From: Bradyrhizobium sp. AZCC 2176
GTDB lineage: Bacteria > Pseudomonadota > Alphaproteobacteria > Rhizobiales > Xanthobacteraceae
Direction of reading: 5' to 3'
Assembly: GCF_036924645.1 (NCBI RefSeq)
Contig: NZ_JAZHRX010000001.1
Location: forward strand, 6,041,501-6,105,500
DNA length: 64,000 nucleotides
Part shown: piece after piece, positions 15,972-24,303 of the stretch
Numbering within the stretch: position 1 is the stretch's first letter
Layout of the letters: each line of letters opens with the position of its first letter
Notes under the pieces: model-generated
Databases searched by the model: none
What the model was told of the DNA's origin: nothing
What the model saw: the letters and a program-made list of their open reading frames with translations, nothing else
Made by a program: the position numbers and the translations under genes

Positions 15972-17204
15972 ATGAAACAGCCTGATTCCAAGACTGCCCC
16001 GACCCGCCGCGCCGTGCTGCAAGGCGGCCTTGGCGCCGGCGTCCTGCTCGCGACGGGACTTCCGACATTTGCAGCGCCGGCCGGCTTCGATCAGTGGCGC
16101 GACAATTTTCGCGCGCGCGCACTCGCAAAAGGCATTTCGGACGCGACCTGGACGCGGGTGATGGGCCGCATCGAGCCCGACATGAGCGTGTTCCGGCAGA
16201 TGCAGAAACAGCCGGAGTTTCACGAGCAGATCTGGCAATACATCAACCGCCGCGTCTCGGACTGGCGCATCATCAACGGCCGCGAAGCGTTGAAGAAGCA
16301 CGAGGCGCTGTTCGCGCGGATCGAGCAGGATTTTGGTGTCGAGCGCGGCACGCTGCTGGCGCTGTGGGGCGTTGAATCGGCCTATGGCGATCCGCTGGTG
16401 CAGCAGAATCATATGCGCCCGATCTTTCCCGCGCTCGCAGCATTGGCCTGGAACGAGCCGCGCCGTCGCGCCTATTGGGAAACCGAGCTGATCAACGCGC
16501 TGAAAATCGTCGACCGCGGCTGGGGCACGCCGGAGGAAATGCGCGGCTCCTGGGCCGGCGCGATGGGCCATACGCAATGGATGCCCGAAGTCTGGCTCAA
16601 TGTCGGCATGGACTACGACAAGGACGGCCGCGTCTCGCCGTTCGGCAAGCCCGACGACGCGCTCGGCTCCAGCGCGCGCTATCTGCTCAACCGCGGCAAG
16701 TATCACCGCGGCGAACACTGGGGCTATGAAGTCCGCAGCTCCGGAGGCTCTTCGAGCGGCAGCCGGACCTATGCGGCATGGACCAGCGCCGGCGTCACCC
16801 GCGCTGACGGCAAGCCGTTCCCGCAGCCGAATGCGTCGGCGCAGATGTGGGTGCCGGTCGCCGGCGGACCTTCGTTCCTGCTGGGCCCGAACTTCTATTC
16901 GGTAAAAAGCTACAATCCGTCGATGAACTACGCGCTGGCGATCTGCCATCTCGGCGACCGCATCTTGGGCGCGCCGCCCTTCATCCAGCCCTTCCCCGGC
17001 TCCGAACGCGCGCTGACGCTCGCCGAGGTGCAGGAGGTCCAGACGCGGCTGACAAAGGCCGGCTTCGACACCGGCGGCACTGACGGCCGCGTCGGCAACG
17101 ACACGATGAAGGCGGTCAAGGATTATCAGACCAAGACGGGACTATTGCCGGCGGATGGCTATGGCGGCCTGAAGGTGTTGGCGCGGTTGAGGCAGGGTGG
17201 CTAG
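15972..17204 (+). CDS. Lytic murein transglycosylase, MltB/SltB family
   Basis: The 410-residue protein starts with a twin-Arg-like signal (TRRAVLQGGLGAGVLLATGLPTFA). The SltB catalytic domain follows, with the active Glu in LLALWGVESAYG near residue 137 and the motif WAGAMGHTQWMPEVW near 196. A peptidoglycan-binding domain occupies the last 65 residues (ALTLAEVQEVQTRLTKAGFD...). It cleaves glycan strands to 1,6-anhydro-muropeptides in the periplasm. It lacks the lipobox of E. coli MltB, so it should be soluble. The stop overlaps the convergent Nudix gene by four bases. Confidence 0.87.
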   Translation: MKQPDSKTAPTRRAVLQGGLGAGVLLATGLPTFAAPAGFDQWRDNFRARALAKGISDATWTRVMGRIEPDMSVFRQMQKQPEFHEQIWQYINRRVSDWRIINGREALKKHEALFARIEQDFGVERGTLLALWGVESAYGDPLVQQNHMRPIFPALAALAWNEPRRRAYWETELINALKIVDRGWGTPEEMRGSWAGAMGHTQWMPEVWLNVGMDYDKDGRVSPFGKPDDALGSSARYLLNRGKYHRGEHWGYEVRSSGGSSSGSRTYAAWTSAGVTRADGKPFPQPNASAQMWVPVAGGPSFLLGPNFYSVKSYNPSMNYALAICHLGDRILGAPPFIQPFPGSERALTLAEVQEVQTRLTKAGFDTGGTDGRVGNDTMKAVKDYQTKTGLLPADGYGGLKVLARLRQGG

Positions 17205-17632
17205 CTCGTCGCCTCTCCCGTCAAAGCTTGGTGGGCGAACAGCGGATAATCGCAATCGACGATGTTGGTCAGCAGACGCATTTCGCTGACGCTGAACCAT
17301 TTCACCTCCGTATGTTCATCACAGATGTTGGTCGGCTCACCGCCTTTCCACTTTGTAACGGCATACACATAGTGTAGCGCGTCCCCATAAGTTTCTGGCT
17401 GCCGCTCCCGAACCATTGCGATTTGCTTGAATTCAGTTGGAGTTACGCCGACTTCTTCCTGAACCTCACGCACGAGGGCTTCATCAAGGCTCTCGCCGGC
17501 CTCAACGCGGCCGCCAATCGTATCCCAATGGCCGGGCCATACTTTCTTCCAGGGCGCCCGCAAGCCGAGAAGTACTTGGCCGTCTTCGCCGACGAACAGC
17601 GCTCCTACAGTCTGGACAATCTGGTCCTGCAT
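17201..17632 (-). CDS. Nudix hydrolase
   Basis: The 143-residue protein has a complete Nudix box, G-x5-E-x7-REVQEEVG, at residues about 41-63 (GGRVEAGESLDEALVREVQE). Nudix enzymes hydrolyse nucleoside diphosphates linked to another group; the substrate is not evident. It begins four bases after the stop of the upstream SDR gene and is probably translated from the same message. The HWDTIGGRVE wording is common in small Nudix proteins of unknown target. Confidence 0.85.
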   Translation of the reverse strand: MQDQIVQTVGALFVGEDGQVLLGLRAPWKKVWPGHWDTIGGRVEAGESLDEALVREVQEEVGVTPTEFKQIAMVRERQPETYGDALHYVYAVTKWKGGEPTNICDEHTEVKWFSVSEMRLLTNIVDCDYPLFAHQALTGEATS

Positions 17633-17636
17633 TTTT

Positions 17637-18446
17637 CTAGACCCTGCGCGCTACCCCGCCCGCGTTCATGCCGCCATCGATGACGAGTTCCGTCCCGGTC
17701 ACGTAGCGCGAGGCATCGGACGCAAGATACAACACGCCCTGAGCGATCTCGATGGCCTGCCCGGCGCGGCCGAGCGGCGTGGCAAGTTTCGCACGCTCCT
17801 CGGGATCGATCGGCGCGTTCTGCCCACTGCCCCCGGCTCCCGCCGGGATCTTGCTCCAGATCGGCGTATCGATGATGCCGGGATGCACCGAGTTGACGCG
17901 GATGCCGTCGCCAAACGTGGCGCATTCCATTGCGATCGACTTGGCGAACAGCCGGACACCGCCCTTGGTCGCGGAGTAACCGGAAAGACCGGCCGCGCCG
18001 CGCAGGCCCGCCAGCGACGACATCATGATGACGGAGCCGCCGCCGGTCTTGCGCATCGCCGGCAAGCAGTGTTTCACCGAGAGAAACACGCCGTCGAGAT
18101 TGATCGCGGTCTGCCGGCGCCAGTCCGCCAGCGACATCTCGGTGATCGACGGCACCGAGATGCCGATGCCGGCGTTCGAGACCAGCACGTCGAGCCGGCC
18201 GTAGCGCTTCACGACATCGGCCACGACCTCGATCCAGCGTTCCTCGCTGGTGACGTCGTGATGCCAAAAGCTCGCCTCCTGGCCGGCCTTCTTGATCCGC
18301 GCAACCACCTCGGGACCTTTCAAATCATCTACGTCGGTGACGGCAACCGAGGCGCCTTCGCGCGCCAGCAATTCGGAAACCGCTTCTCCAATGCCGGATG
18401 CGCCGCCCGTCACCAGCGCGACCTTGCCCTCAACCTGCCCTGCCAT
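17637..18446 (-). CDS. Short-chain dehydrogenase/reductase
   Basis: The 269-residue classical SDR has the cofactor motif TGGASGIG near residue 14, NAG near 91, catalytic Ser in MMSSLAG near 143, and YSATKGG (Tyr-x3-Lys) near 157. An Asp at the end of the second strand (VTDVDD) suggests NAD+ preference. C-terminal DGGMNAGG is typical. Substrate unknown. It forms a pair with the downstream Nudix gene. Confidence 0.87.
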   Translation of the reverse strand: MAGQVEGKVALVTGGASGIGEAVSELLAREGASVAVTDVDDLKGPEVVARIKKAGQEASFWHHDVTSEERWIEVVADVVKRYGRLDVLVSNAGIGISVPSITEMSLADWRRQTAINLDGVFLSVKHCLPAMRKTGGGSVIMMSSLAGLRGAAGLSGYSATKGGVRLFAKSIAMECATFGDGIRVNSVHPGIIDTPIWSKIPAGAGGSGQNAPIDPEERAKLATPLGRAGQAIEIAQGVLYLASDASRYVTGTELVIDGGMNAGGVARRV

Positions 18447-18480
18447 TTCTGCTCCCGCTGTTTTGTTCTTGGTTGTCGAA

Positions 18481-20322
18481 TTACCTGATCACCGCCGGCC
18501 CCGGGTCCGGCACCGCGACATCGACGACGCGCAACTGCACCCGCTCCGACCCCTGATAACGATCGACCGCGAGCGTAGCAGCCACATGCAGTGGCTGGCC
18601 GCGGTTCTGCGTCAGCGCGTGGCCGAGCTTCTGGCCGACCGATCGAAACGCGATGCCGTTGACGATGGCGCCGTCGCCCGCCTTGAAGCGCACGCGCAGA
18701 TGCGCCTGCCCGACTTCATCGGCATAGACGAGCTGATGCGCCGGCAGCGCGATCACGGGCTCCGGATTGGCGGCCCCGAACGGCCCGGCGCGGTTTAGCA
18801 TGTTGGCGAATTCCACCGTCACGCTGCGCGCGCTCACCGCGCCGTCGATGAACAGCTCGTTCTCGTGACGGGAATTGGCGACGTCTTCGGCCAGTGCGCT
18901 TTCCATGAAGGCGCGAAACTCCGCGAGCTTGTCTTTCCGCAGCGTCACGCCGGCGGCCATGGCGTGGCCGCCGCCCTTCATCAGCAGTTTTTCCTTCACC
19001 GCCTGCCGCACGGCTTTTCCGAGATCGACGCCCGAGATCGAGCGGCCCGAGCCGGTGCCGATGCCGCCCGGCTCCAGCGCAATGGCAAAGGCGGGGCGCG
19101 CAAATTTCTCCTTCAGCCGCGACGCCACCAGCCCGACGATGCCGGGATGCCAACCTTCGGACGCCGTGACGATGACCGCGCCCTTGTCTTCCAGCCCGAG
19201 CGACGCCAGCGCCTCCGCCTCGGCCTGCGCTTCCGCCGCCTGCTCGATGATGCGGCGCTCGCTGTTGAGCCGGTCGAGTTCGGCCGCGATTCGTGCCGCT
19301 TCCGAGATGTCGCCTTCCAGAAGCAGCCGCACGCCTAAATCGGCGCGCCCGATCCGGCCACCCGCATTGATGCGCGGCCCCAGCATGAAGCCGAGGTGCC
19401 AGGCTTCGGGCGGGCCGTTCAGCCGCGCCACATCCATCAGCGCGGTATGGCCGATATGGTCGCGGCGGCGCATCGCGATCAGGCCCTTGGCGACGAAGGC
19501 GCGGTTGAGCCCGGTCAGGGGCGCGACATCGGCGACGGTGCCGAGCGCCACATGGTGCAGCATGCCGAGCAAATCAGGCTCCGGCCGTTCGGCATTCCAG
19601 AAGCCGCGGCCGCGCAATTCCCGGTTCACCGCCACCAGCGTGATCAGCACGAGACCGACCGCGGCGAGATGGCCCAGCCCCGAAAGGTCGTCGGGCCGGT
19701 TCGGGTTCACCAGCGCATCGACCTCGGGCAACTCTTCCGCCGTCTGGTGGTGGTCGATGACGACGACCGACATGCCGAGCTTCCGTGCTTCCGCCAGCGG
19801 CTCGACGCTGGTGGTGCCGCAATCGACGGTCACCAGCAGCGTGGCGCCCTTCCCCGCCAGTGCACGCACCGCCTCGACGTTGGGCCCATAGCCCTCGAAG
19901 ATGCGGTCGGGAATGTGGATCAGCGGATCGAGCCCGCAATGGCGCAAATGCCAGGCGAGCAGCGCCGCCGAGGTCGCACCGTCGACGTCGTAGTCGCCGA
20001 AGATCGCGACCTTCTCGCCGCGCGTGGCCGCGTCCGCGATGCGCTTGGCCGCCGTCTCCATCGCTGTCACGGTGTGGGGATCGGGCATCAATTTGCGGAT
20101 GGTGGGATCGAGGAAATCCTCGACCTCGTCGATCCCGACCTCGCGGCCCGCCAGCACGCGCGCCAACATTTCCGGCAACTGGTAGCGCTGCGTGATCGCC
20201 AGCGCCCGCGCCGTCCCCCTGGCGTCGAGCCGATCGCGCCACAATTTGCCGGTCGCCGACCGCAACACGCCGAGAAACGCCGGCGGCAGTTCAACAGGCA
20301 GTGCGGATGCGGGAAGCGTCAT
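18481..20322 (-). CDS. recJ: Single-stranded-DNA-specific 5'-3' exonuclease RecJ
   Basis: The 613-residue protein has the DHH phosphoesterase motifs of RecJ: FGDYDVDGATS near residue 85, VTVDCGTT near 138, VVVIDHHQTAEELP near 158, and the DHHA1 motif GGGHAMAAG near 456, followed by an OB-fold tail. RecJ degrades single strands in recombination and mismatch repair. The ATG at 20322 follows AAGGA; the frame stays open to 20412 but that part is not conserved. The order aminotransferase-hom-glpX-recJ is common in rhizobia; here five genes separate glpX from recJ or interrupt the run. Confidence 0.95.
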   Translation of the reverse strand: MTLPASALPVELPPAFLGVLRSATGKLWRDRLDARGTARALAITQRYQLPEMLARVLAGREVGIDEVEDFLDPTIRKLMPDPHTVTAMETAAKRIADAATRGEKVAIFGDYDVDGATSAALLAWHLRHCGLDPLIHIPDRIFEGYGPNVEAVRALAGKGATLLVTVDCGTTSVEPLAEARKLGMSVVVIDHHQTAEELPEVDALVNPNRPDDLSGLGHLAAVGLVLITLVAVNRELRGRGFWNAERPEPDLLGMLHHVALGTVADVAPLTGLNRAFVAKGLIAMRRRDHIGHTALMDVARLNGPPEAWHLGFMLGPRINAGGRIGRADLGVRLLLEGDISEAARIAAELDRLNSERRIIEQAAEAQAEAEALASLGLEDKGAVIVTASEGWHPGIVGLVASRLKEKFARPAFAIALEPGGIGTGSGRSISGVDLGKAVRQAVKEKLLMKGGGHAMAAGVTLRKDKLAEFRAFMESALAEDVANSRHENELFIDGAVSARSVTVEFANMLNRAGPFGAANPEPVIALPAHQLVYADEVGQAHLRVRFKAGDGAIVNGIAFRSVGQKLGHALTQNRGQPLHVAATLAVDRYQGSERVQLRVVDVAVPDPGPAVIR

Positions 20323-20631
20323 GATTCCTTCGAGTGATAGGGAAAAAGCCGCCGGTCGGCAAACCGGGACCATGGCGTGGTGCGGGATTCCGCCGCGAAT
20401 TGCCGCGGCCAAGCCGACACAATCCCGGCCGCGCCGGCTTTGAGTCTATGCCGATAAAAACGACTTGCACAAAGAAGATGCAACTTGTCCCCGCAATACT
20501 ACCCGCGGGAGGCAGAAATTAAACCAATCGTTAGCCATGATCCCCGACAAAGGAGTCCAACACGCTTCCGTTGAGTCTCCGCCGATCCGCAGAAGACCGG
20601 CAACCGCACAAAGACTGAGGAATTCCCGCCA
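20323..20631. other. Divergent intergenic region recJ / chemoreceptor
   Basis: The 309 bases hold an inverted repeat TTGCA...TGCAA (20464-20482) and probably both promoters. I see no convincing -35/-10 pair, terminator or RNA gene. Confidence 0.4.
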
Positions 20632-21726
20632 ATGTCCGTCGCGCTTCGCTCTCAGACCGCAACGTTCGCCAAACAGTCGGCCAGTTCAGCGGGCACCGAG
20701 GATGAAGCCGACGTTTCCGCGCTGATCGCCAGATTGACCGCCGAGGTCAACCAGGTTGCCTGCGAGAAGACCAAGTCGATCCAGAAGATCACCAACCAGA
20801 TGAAGATGCTGGCGCTGAACGCGCTGATCGAGAGCTCGCGCGCCGGCGCCCAGGGCGCGGGCTTTGCCGTGGTGGCACAGGAAGTCCGCAATGTCGGCCA
20901 GCAGGTCGAGACCATCGCGCGCGAGCTTGAAAGCCAGCTCACCAACCGGACCGGCAATCTGATGAACTCGATCGCGCAGATGGCCGACCGCTCGCGCGGC
21001 GAGCGCATGGTCGATCTGTCGCTGAACGCCATCGAGCTGATCGACCGCAACCTCTATGAGCGCACCTGCGACGTGCGCTGGTGGGCGACCGACTCCGCCG
21101 TCGTCGATTGCGCAGCGGCGCCGGAGGCCGCGGCCGTCGCGCACGCGTCGGAACGGATGGCCGTGATCCTCGGCGCCTACACCGTCTATCTCGATCTCTG
21201 GCTGTGCGATCTCGACGGCAATGTGCGAGCCAACGGCCGCGCCGATCGCTTTGGCGTCGTGGGCCAGAATGTGGCGTCGACAAAATGGTTTCGCGCCGCG
21301 CGCGCCTTGCGCTCCGGCGACGACTACGCCGTCGGCGACGTCGAATGCCAGCCTTTGCTCGGCAACGCCCAGGTCGTGACCTATTGCGCCAGCGTTCGCG
21401 CCGATGGCAAGGCGAACGGCAAACCGACCGGCGTGCTCGCGGTTCATTTCGACTGGGAGCCGCAGGCCCGCGCCATCGTGCAAGGCGTGCGCGTCGGCGC
21501 CGCCGACAAGGCCCGCGTGCTGCTGGTCGATTCGAATTTCCGGGTGATCGCGGCATCCGACGGCCAGGGCCTGCTCACCGAGCGCGTCTCGCTTCCACTG
21601 GAAGGCCGGCGCTCCGGCTTCCATCAGGACCGCTCCGGCGCGCTGGTCGCGTTCCATGCGACGCCGGGGTACGAGACGTATAGAGGTCTCGGCTGGTTCG
21701 GTGTGATTCAGAGCGGGGCGGGATAG
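20632..21726 (+). CDS. Soluble methyl-accepting chemotaxis-like protein with reversed domain order
   Basis: The 364-residue protein has no signal peptide or membrane helix. Residues about 25-110 form a short MCP signalling coiled coil with the hairpin tip (KITNQMKMLALNALIESSRAGAQGAGFAVVAQEVRNVG), which in normal receptors lies at the C-terminus. It is followed by a Cache-like sensor domain (LIDRNLYERTCDVRWWATDSAVVD to the end), normally periplasmic. So the order is MCP then sensor, all cytoplasmic. It could couple CheA/CheW to an internal ligand. GAGG precedes the ATG. Confidence 0.75.
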   Translation: MSVALRSQTATFAKQSASSAGTEDEADVSALIARLTAEVNQVACEKTKSIQKITNQMKMLALNALIESSRAGAQGAGFAVVAQEVRNVGQQVETIARELESQLTNRTGNLMNSIAQMADRSRGERMVDLSLNAIELIDRNLYERTCDVRWWATDSAVVDCAAAPEAAAVAHASERMAVILGAYTVYLDLWLCDLDGNVRANGRADRFGVVGQNVASTKWFRAARALRSGDDYAVGDVECQPLLGNAQVVTYCASVRADGKANGKPTGVLAVHFDWEPQARAIVQGVRVGAADKARVLLVDSNFRVIAASDGQGLLTERVSLPLEGRRSGFHQDRSGALVAFHATPGYETYRGLGWFGVIQSGAG

Positions 21727-21825
21727 GCTGCGGCGGCAATGCATCGTAGCGTCAAGGCACAATAAGACGCAAACATTTCCCTTGAAATCCTTCCTTCTCG
21801 CTCGGGAAACGCCTATCTTTCAACC

Positions 21826-22053
21826 ATGACCAAACTGCTTGAACATGCGGTCGACAGCGTACGCGCTCTCCCCCCCGAGGTGCAGGACGAACTTGCGCGC
21901 CTGCTTTTACAGGTAGCCGGCGAAGAGCAACCCGTTATTCTGTTGACGTCCGAGGAACGCGCCGACCTCGCCGAAGCAGATGCCGAGATCGCGCGGGGTG
22001 AGTTCGCCACGGACGAACAGATGCGTTCGATCCTGGCAAAGCGCACTGTGTGA
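21826..22053 (+). CDS. Putative antitoxin of a ParE/RelE-type module (75 aa)
   Basis: The acidic 75-residue protein begins MTKLLEHAVDSVRALPPEVQDELARLLL, a helical N-terminus often seen in small antitoxins, and ends EQMRSILAKRTV. It overlaps the downstream toxin start by four bases (GTGA), the usual coupling in type II toxin-antitoxin operons. It should neutralise the toxin and repress the shared promoter. I cannot place it in a named antitoxin family. Confidence 0.7.
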   Translation: MTKLLEHAVDSVRALPPEVQDELARLLLQVAGEEQPVILLTSEERADLAEADAEIARGEFATDEQMRSILAKRTV

Positions 22054-22343
22054 GGTTGCGCGTCACAAGGCGCGCGGCGATGCAGATCGAGAAGGCGCTT
22101 GACTATATCGAGGCGGAATCGCCCCAAGGGGCAAACCATGTTCGCGAGCGGATTCAAGCCCTTTTCCATTTGTTGGCTCAGCATCCACACGCCGGGCAAG
22201 CGACCGACCTTCCAGGCGTGCGCCGCCTCACTCTCAGCCCTTATCCCTATCTGATCTTTTACCGCGTCACCAATGGCGAGGTAATCGTTCAGCGCATGCG
22301 CCACACATCGCGTCGATCTCGCTCCGCGTCGGGCGCGCGATAA
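22050..22343 (+). CDS. ParE/RelE-superfamily toxin (97 aa)
   Basis: The basic 97-residue protein shows the ParE pattern: RAAMQIEKALDYIEAESPQGANHVRERI, then LPGVRRLTLSPYPYLIFYRV and a basic tail. The Pro-Tyr-x-Ile-x-Tyr-Arg strand is diagnostic of the RelE/ParE fold. ParE members inhibit gyrase, RelE members cut mRNA; the target here is undetermined. Translation starts at GTG inside the antitoxin stop. Confidence 0.78.
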   Translation: MRLRVTRRAAMQIEKALDYIEAESPQGANHVRERIQALFHLLAQHPHAGQATDLPGVRRLTLSPYPYLIFYRVTNGEVIVQRMRHTSRRSRSASGAR

Positions 22344-22402
22344 CGTGCCGGCCCCGCAGTGCGTCGTGAAAAACGCTGGGCCGTGCCCGGAACTGAGCCG
22401 CC

Positions 22403-23122
22403 TCAGCACCCCAACCGATCAGCGATCCCACCAAAATCCTTGGCGACGATGTCCCAATCGCCCTTGGCCTCGAAATCATATTTCTGGTGCGGGCCATATT
22501 CGCTCGGACGCGCGACGAAGGCGGTCTTGAGGCCGAGCTTCTGTGCCGCTTTCAGATCGTTATTGTGGGCGGCGACCATCATCACCTGCTCCGGCGGCAG
22601 GCAAAGCAGTTTGGCGGCGCCGAGATAGGTTTCGGGATCGGGCTTGTAGTGCTCGAACAGTTCCGCCGACATGACGAGGTCCCACGGCAGGCCGGCGAAC
22701 TTCGCCATGTTGGTCAAGAGCGCGACGTTGCCGTTGGAGAGCGGCGAGATGATGTATTTCTTCTTCAGCCGCGTCAGGCCGGGCACGCTGTCGGGCCACG
22801 GATGCAGGCGGTGCCAACCCATGGTGAGGTGGTGCAGATCGGCGTCGCTCAAGCCTTGAATCGAAAACTGCGCCACCAGTTTTTCCAGCGATTGCCGGTG
22901 CAACGTATCCAGGATCTGATAGCCGCGTTCGGGATGCTTGCGCACTTCGTCCATCGAGGCGGCATAGACCGCACGCCAGCCATCCACCAGGGCGGTCCAG
23001 TCAGCCTCGATGCCCGATGTCTCCGACCATTTGGTGAAATCGTTGATGAGGCTGGTGCGCCAGTCGACGACGGTGCCGAACACGTCGAACACCAGCGCCT
23101 TCACTGCGGAAATGTCGGACAT
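22403..23122 (-). CDS. Haloacid dehalogenase, type II (HAD superfamily)
   Basis: The 239-residue protein has HAD motifs in order: VFDVFGTVVDW (nucleophile Asp near residue 12), SPLSNGN near 125, KPDPETYLGA near 160 and VAAHNNDLKAAQKLGLKTAFV near 183. The AAHNNDL and FVARPSEYGP wording matches type II L-2-haloacid dehalogenases, which replace the halogen with hydroxyl. True activity on haloacids is not proven by sequence. Confidence 0.82.
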   Translation of the reverse strand: MSDISAVKALVFDVFGTVVDWRTSLINDFTKWSETSGIEADWTALVDGWRAVYAASMDEVRKHPERGYQILDTLHRQSLEKLVAQFSIQGLSDADLHHLTMGWHRLHPWPDSVPGLTRLKKKYIISPLSNGNVALLTNMAKFAGLPWDLVMSAELFEHYKPDPETYLGAAKLLCLPPEQVMMVAAHNNDLKAAQKLGLKTAFVARPSEYGPHQKYDFEAKGDWDIVAKDFGGIADRLGC

Positions 23123-23139
23123 GCGAGCCTCCCGTTGCC

Positions 23140-23213
23140 GTCATTCCGGGGCGCGAAGCGAACCCGGAATCTCGAGGTTCCGGGTTCGACGCTTCGCGCC
23201 GCCCCGGAACGAC
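23140..23213. repeat. Palindromic intergenic repeat (GTCATTCCGG family)
   Basis: Arms GTCATTCCGGGGCGCGAAGC and its near complement at the other end (CTTCGCGCCGCCCCGGAACGAC) flank an inner pair AACCCGGAATC/GTTCCGGGTT. The same family recurs at 37727-37821 and 53181-53306, with a partial copy at 30058-30128. It lies between the HAD gene and glpX. Confidence 0.8.
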
Positions 23214-23225
23214 GAGGGACATCCC

Positions 23226-24224
23226 TCAATCCAGATGAAATTTATCCAACTGCCGGTGCTCGGCCTTGATGTAGCGCACCGTGCCGGTGACCGAGCGCAT
23301 CACCACCGTTTCGGTCTCGATCACATCCTTGCGAAATTTGACGCCCGTCAGCAGCGAGCCCGTGGTGACGCCGGTTGCGGCAAACAGGCAGTCGCCCCGC
23401 ACCATGTCCTCGATGCCGTAGATCATCTTCGGATCGGTCACGCCCATCTTGTGCGCGCGGTCGCGCTTCTCGTCGCTGTCGAGGATCAGCCGGCACTGCA
23501 TCTGGCCGCCGATGCAGCGCAGCGCAGCTGCGGCCAGCACGCCCTCGGGCGCGCCGCCGGTGCCGATATACATGTCGACGCCGGTGTTATCAGGATCGGC
23601 GCAATGGATCACGCCGGCCACGTCACCGTCGGTGATCAGCCGCACCGCGGCGCCGGTCGAGCGGATGCCGGCGATGATATCGGCGTGGCGCGGGCGATCG
23701 AGCACCAGCACCGTGATCGCGGCGGGCTCGACGCCCTTGGCCTTGGCAAGCCGGCGGACATTGTCGGCGGGCGACGCGTCGAGCTCGACCACGCCCTTGG
23801 TGTAGCCCGGGCCGACCGCGAGCTTCTGCATGTAGACGTCGGGCGCATGCAACAGCGTGCCGCCATCGGCCATCGCCATGGTCGCGATCGCGCCCGGCAT
23901 GTTCTTGGCGCAGAGCGTGGTGCCTTCCAGCGGGTCGACCGCGATGTCGACCTGGGGGCCTGCGTTCAGCCCGACCTTCTCGCCGATGAACAGCATCGGC
24001 GCCTCGTCGCGCTCGCCCTCGCCGATCACGACGGTGCCTTCGATCGGCAGCTTGTTCAGTTCGCGGCGCATCGCGTCGACCGCGGCCTGGTCGGCGGCCT
24101 TCTCCTGGCCGTGGCCACGCAGCCGCGCGGCCGAAACCGCCGCACGTTCCGTCACCCGCACGATTTCAAGCGTCAGAATGCGTTCAAGCAGCAATTGCGG
24201 CGGAACGGAAATATGGGTCGACAT
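23226..24224 (-). CDS. glpX: Class II fructose-1,6-bisphosphatase
   Basis: The 332-residue enzyme has the GlpX motifs GEGERDEAPMLFIGE near residue 69, VDPLEGTTLCAKNMPGAIA near 95, GTGGAPEGVLAAAALRC near 217 and IYGIEDMVRGDC near 265. It hydrolyses fructose 1,6-bisphosphate to fructose 6-phosphate in gluconeogenesis and the Calvin cycle; many GlpX proteins also act on sedoheptulose 1,7-bisphosphate. AAGGAG precedes the ATG. It follows hom by 79 bases in the same direction. Confidence 0.94.
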   Translation of the reverse strand: MSTHISVPPQLLLERILTLEIVRVTERAAVSAARLRGHGQEKAADQAAVDAMRRELNKLPIEGTVVIGEGERDEAPMLFIGEKVGLNAGPQVDIAVDPLEGTTLCAKNMPGAIATMAMADGGTLLHAPDVYMQKLAVGPGYTKGVVELDASPADNVRRLAKAKGVEPAAITVLVLDRPRHADIIAGIRSTGAAVRLITDGDVAGVIHCADPDNTGVDMYIGTGGAPEGVLAAAALRCIGGQMQCRLILDSDEKRDRAHKMGVTDPKMIYGIEDMVRGDCLFAATGVTTGSLLTGVKFRKDVIETETVVMRSVTGTVRYIKAEHRQLDKFHLD

Positions 24225-24303
24225 CGGCTTACTCCTTTAAACCTGCACGGGCCTCTCGGTCCGCAAATCAATCGTTTGGCGCGCGATCCGTTCGGATCCC
24301 GCG

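Noticed and set aside
15825-16949. 374-codon minus-strand frame over the lytic transglycosylase
   Set aside because: Low-complexity Arg/Ala/His-rich translation with no domain; a mirror of the real plus-strand gene.
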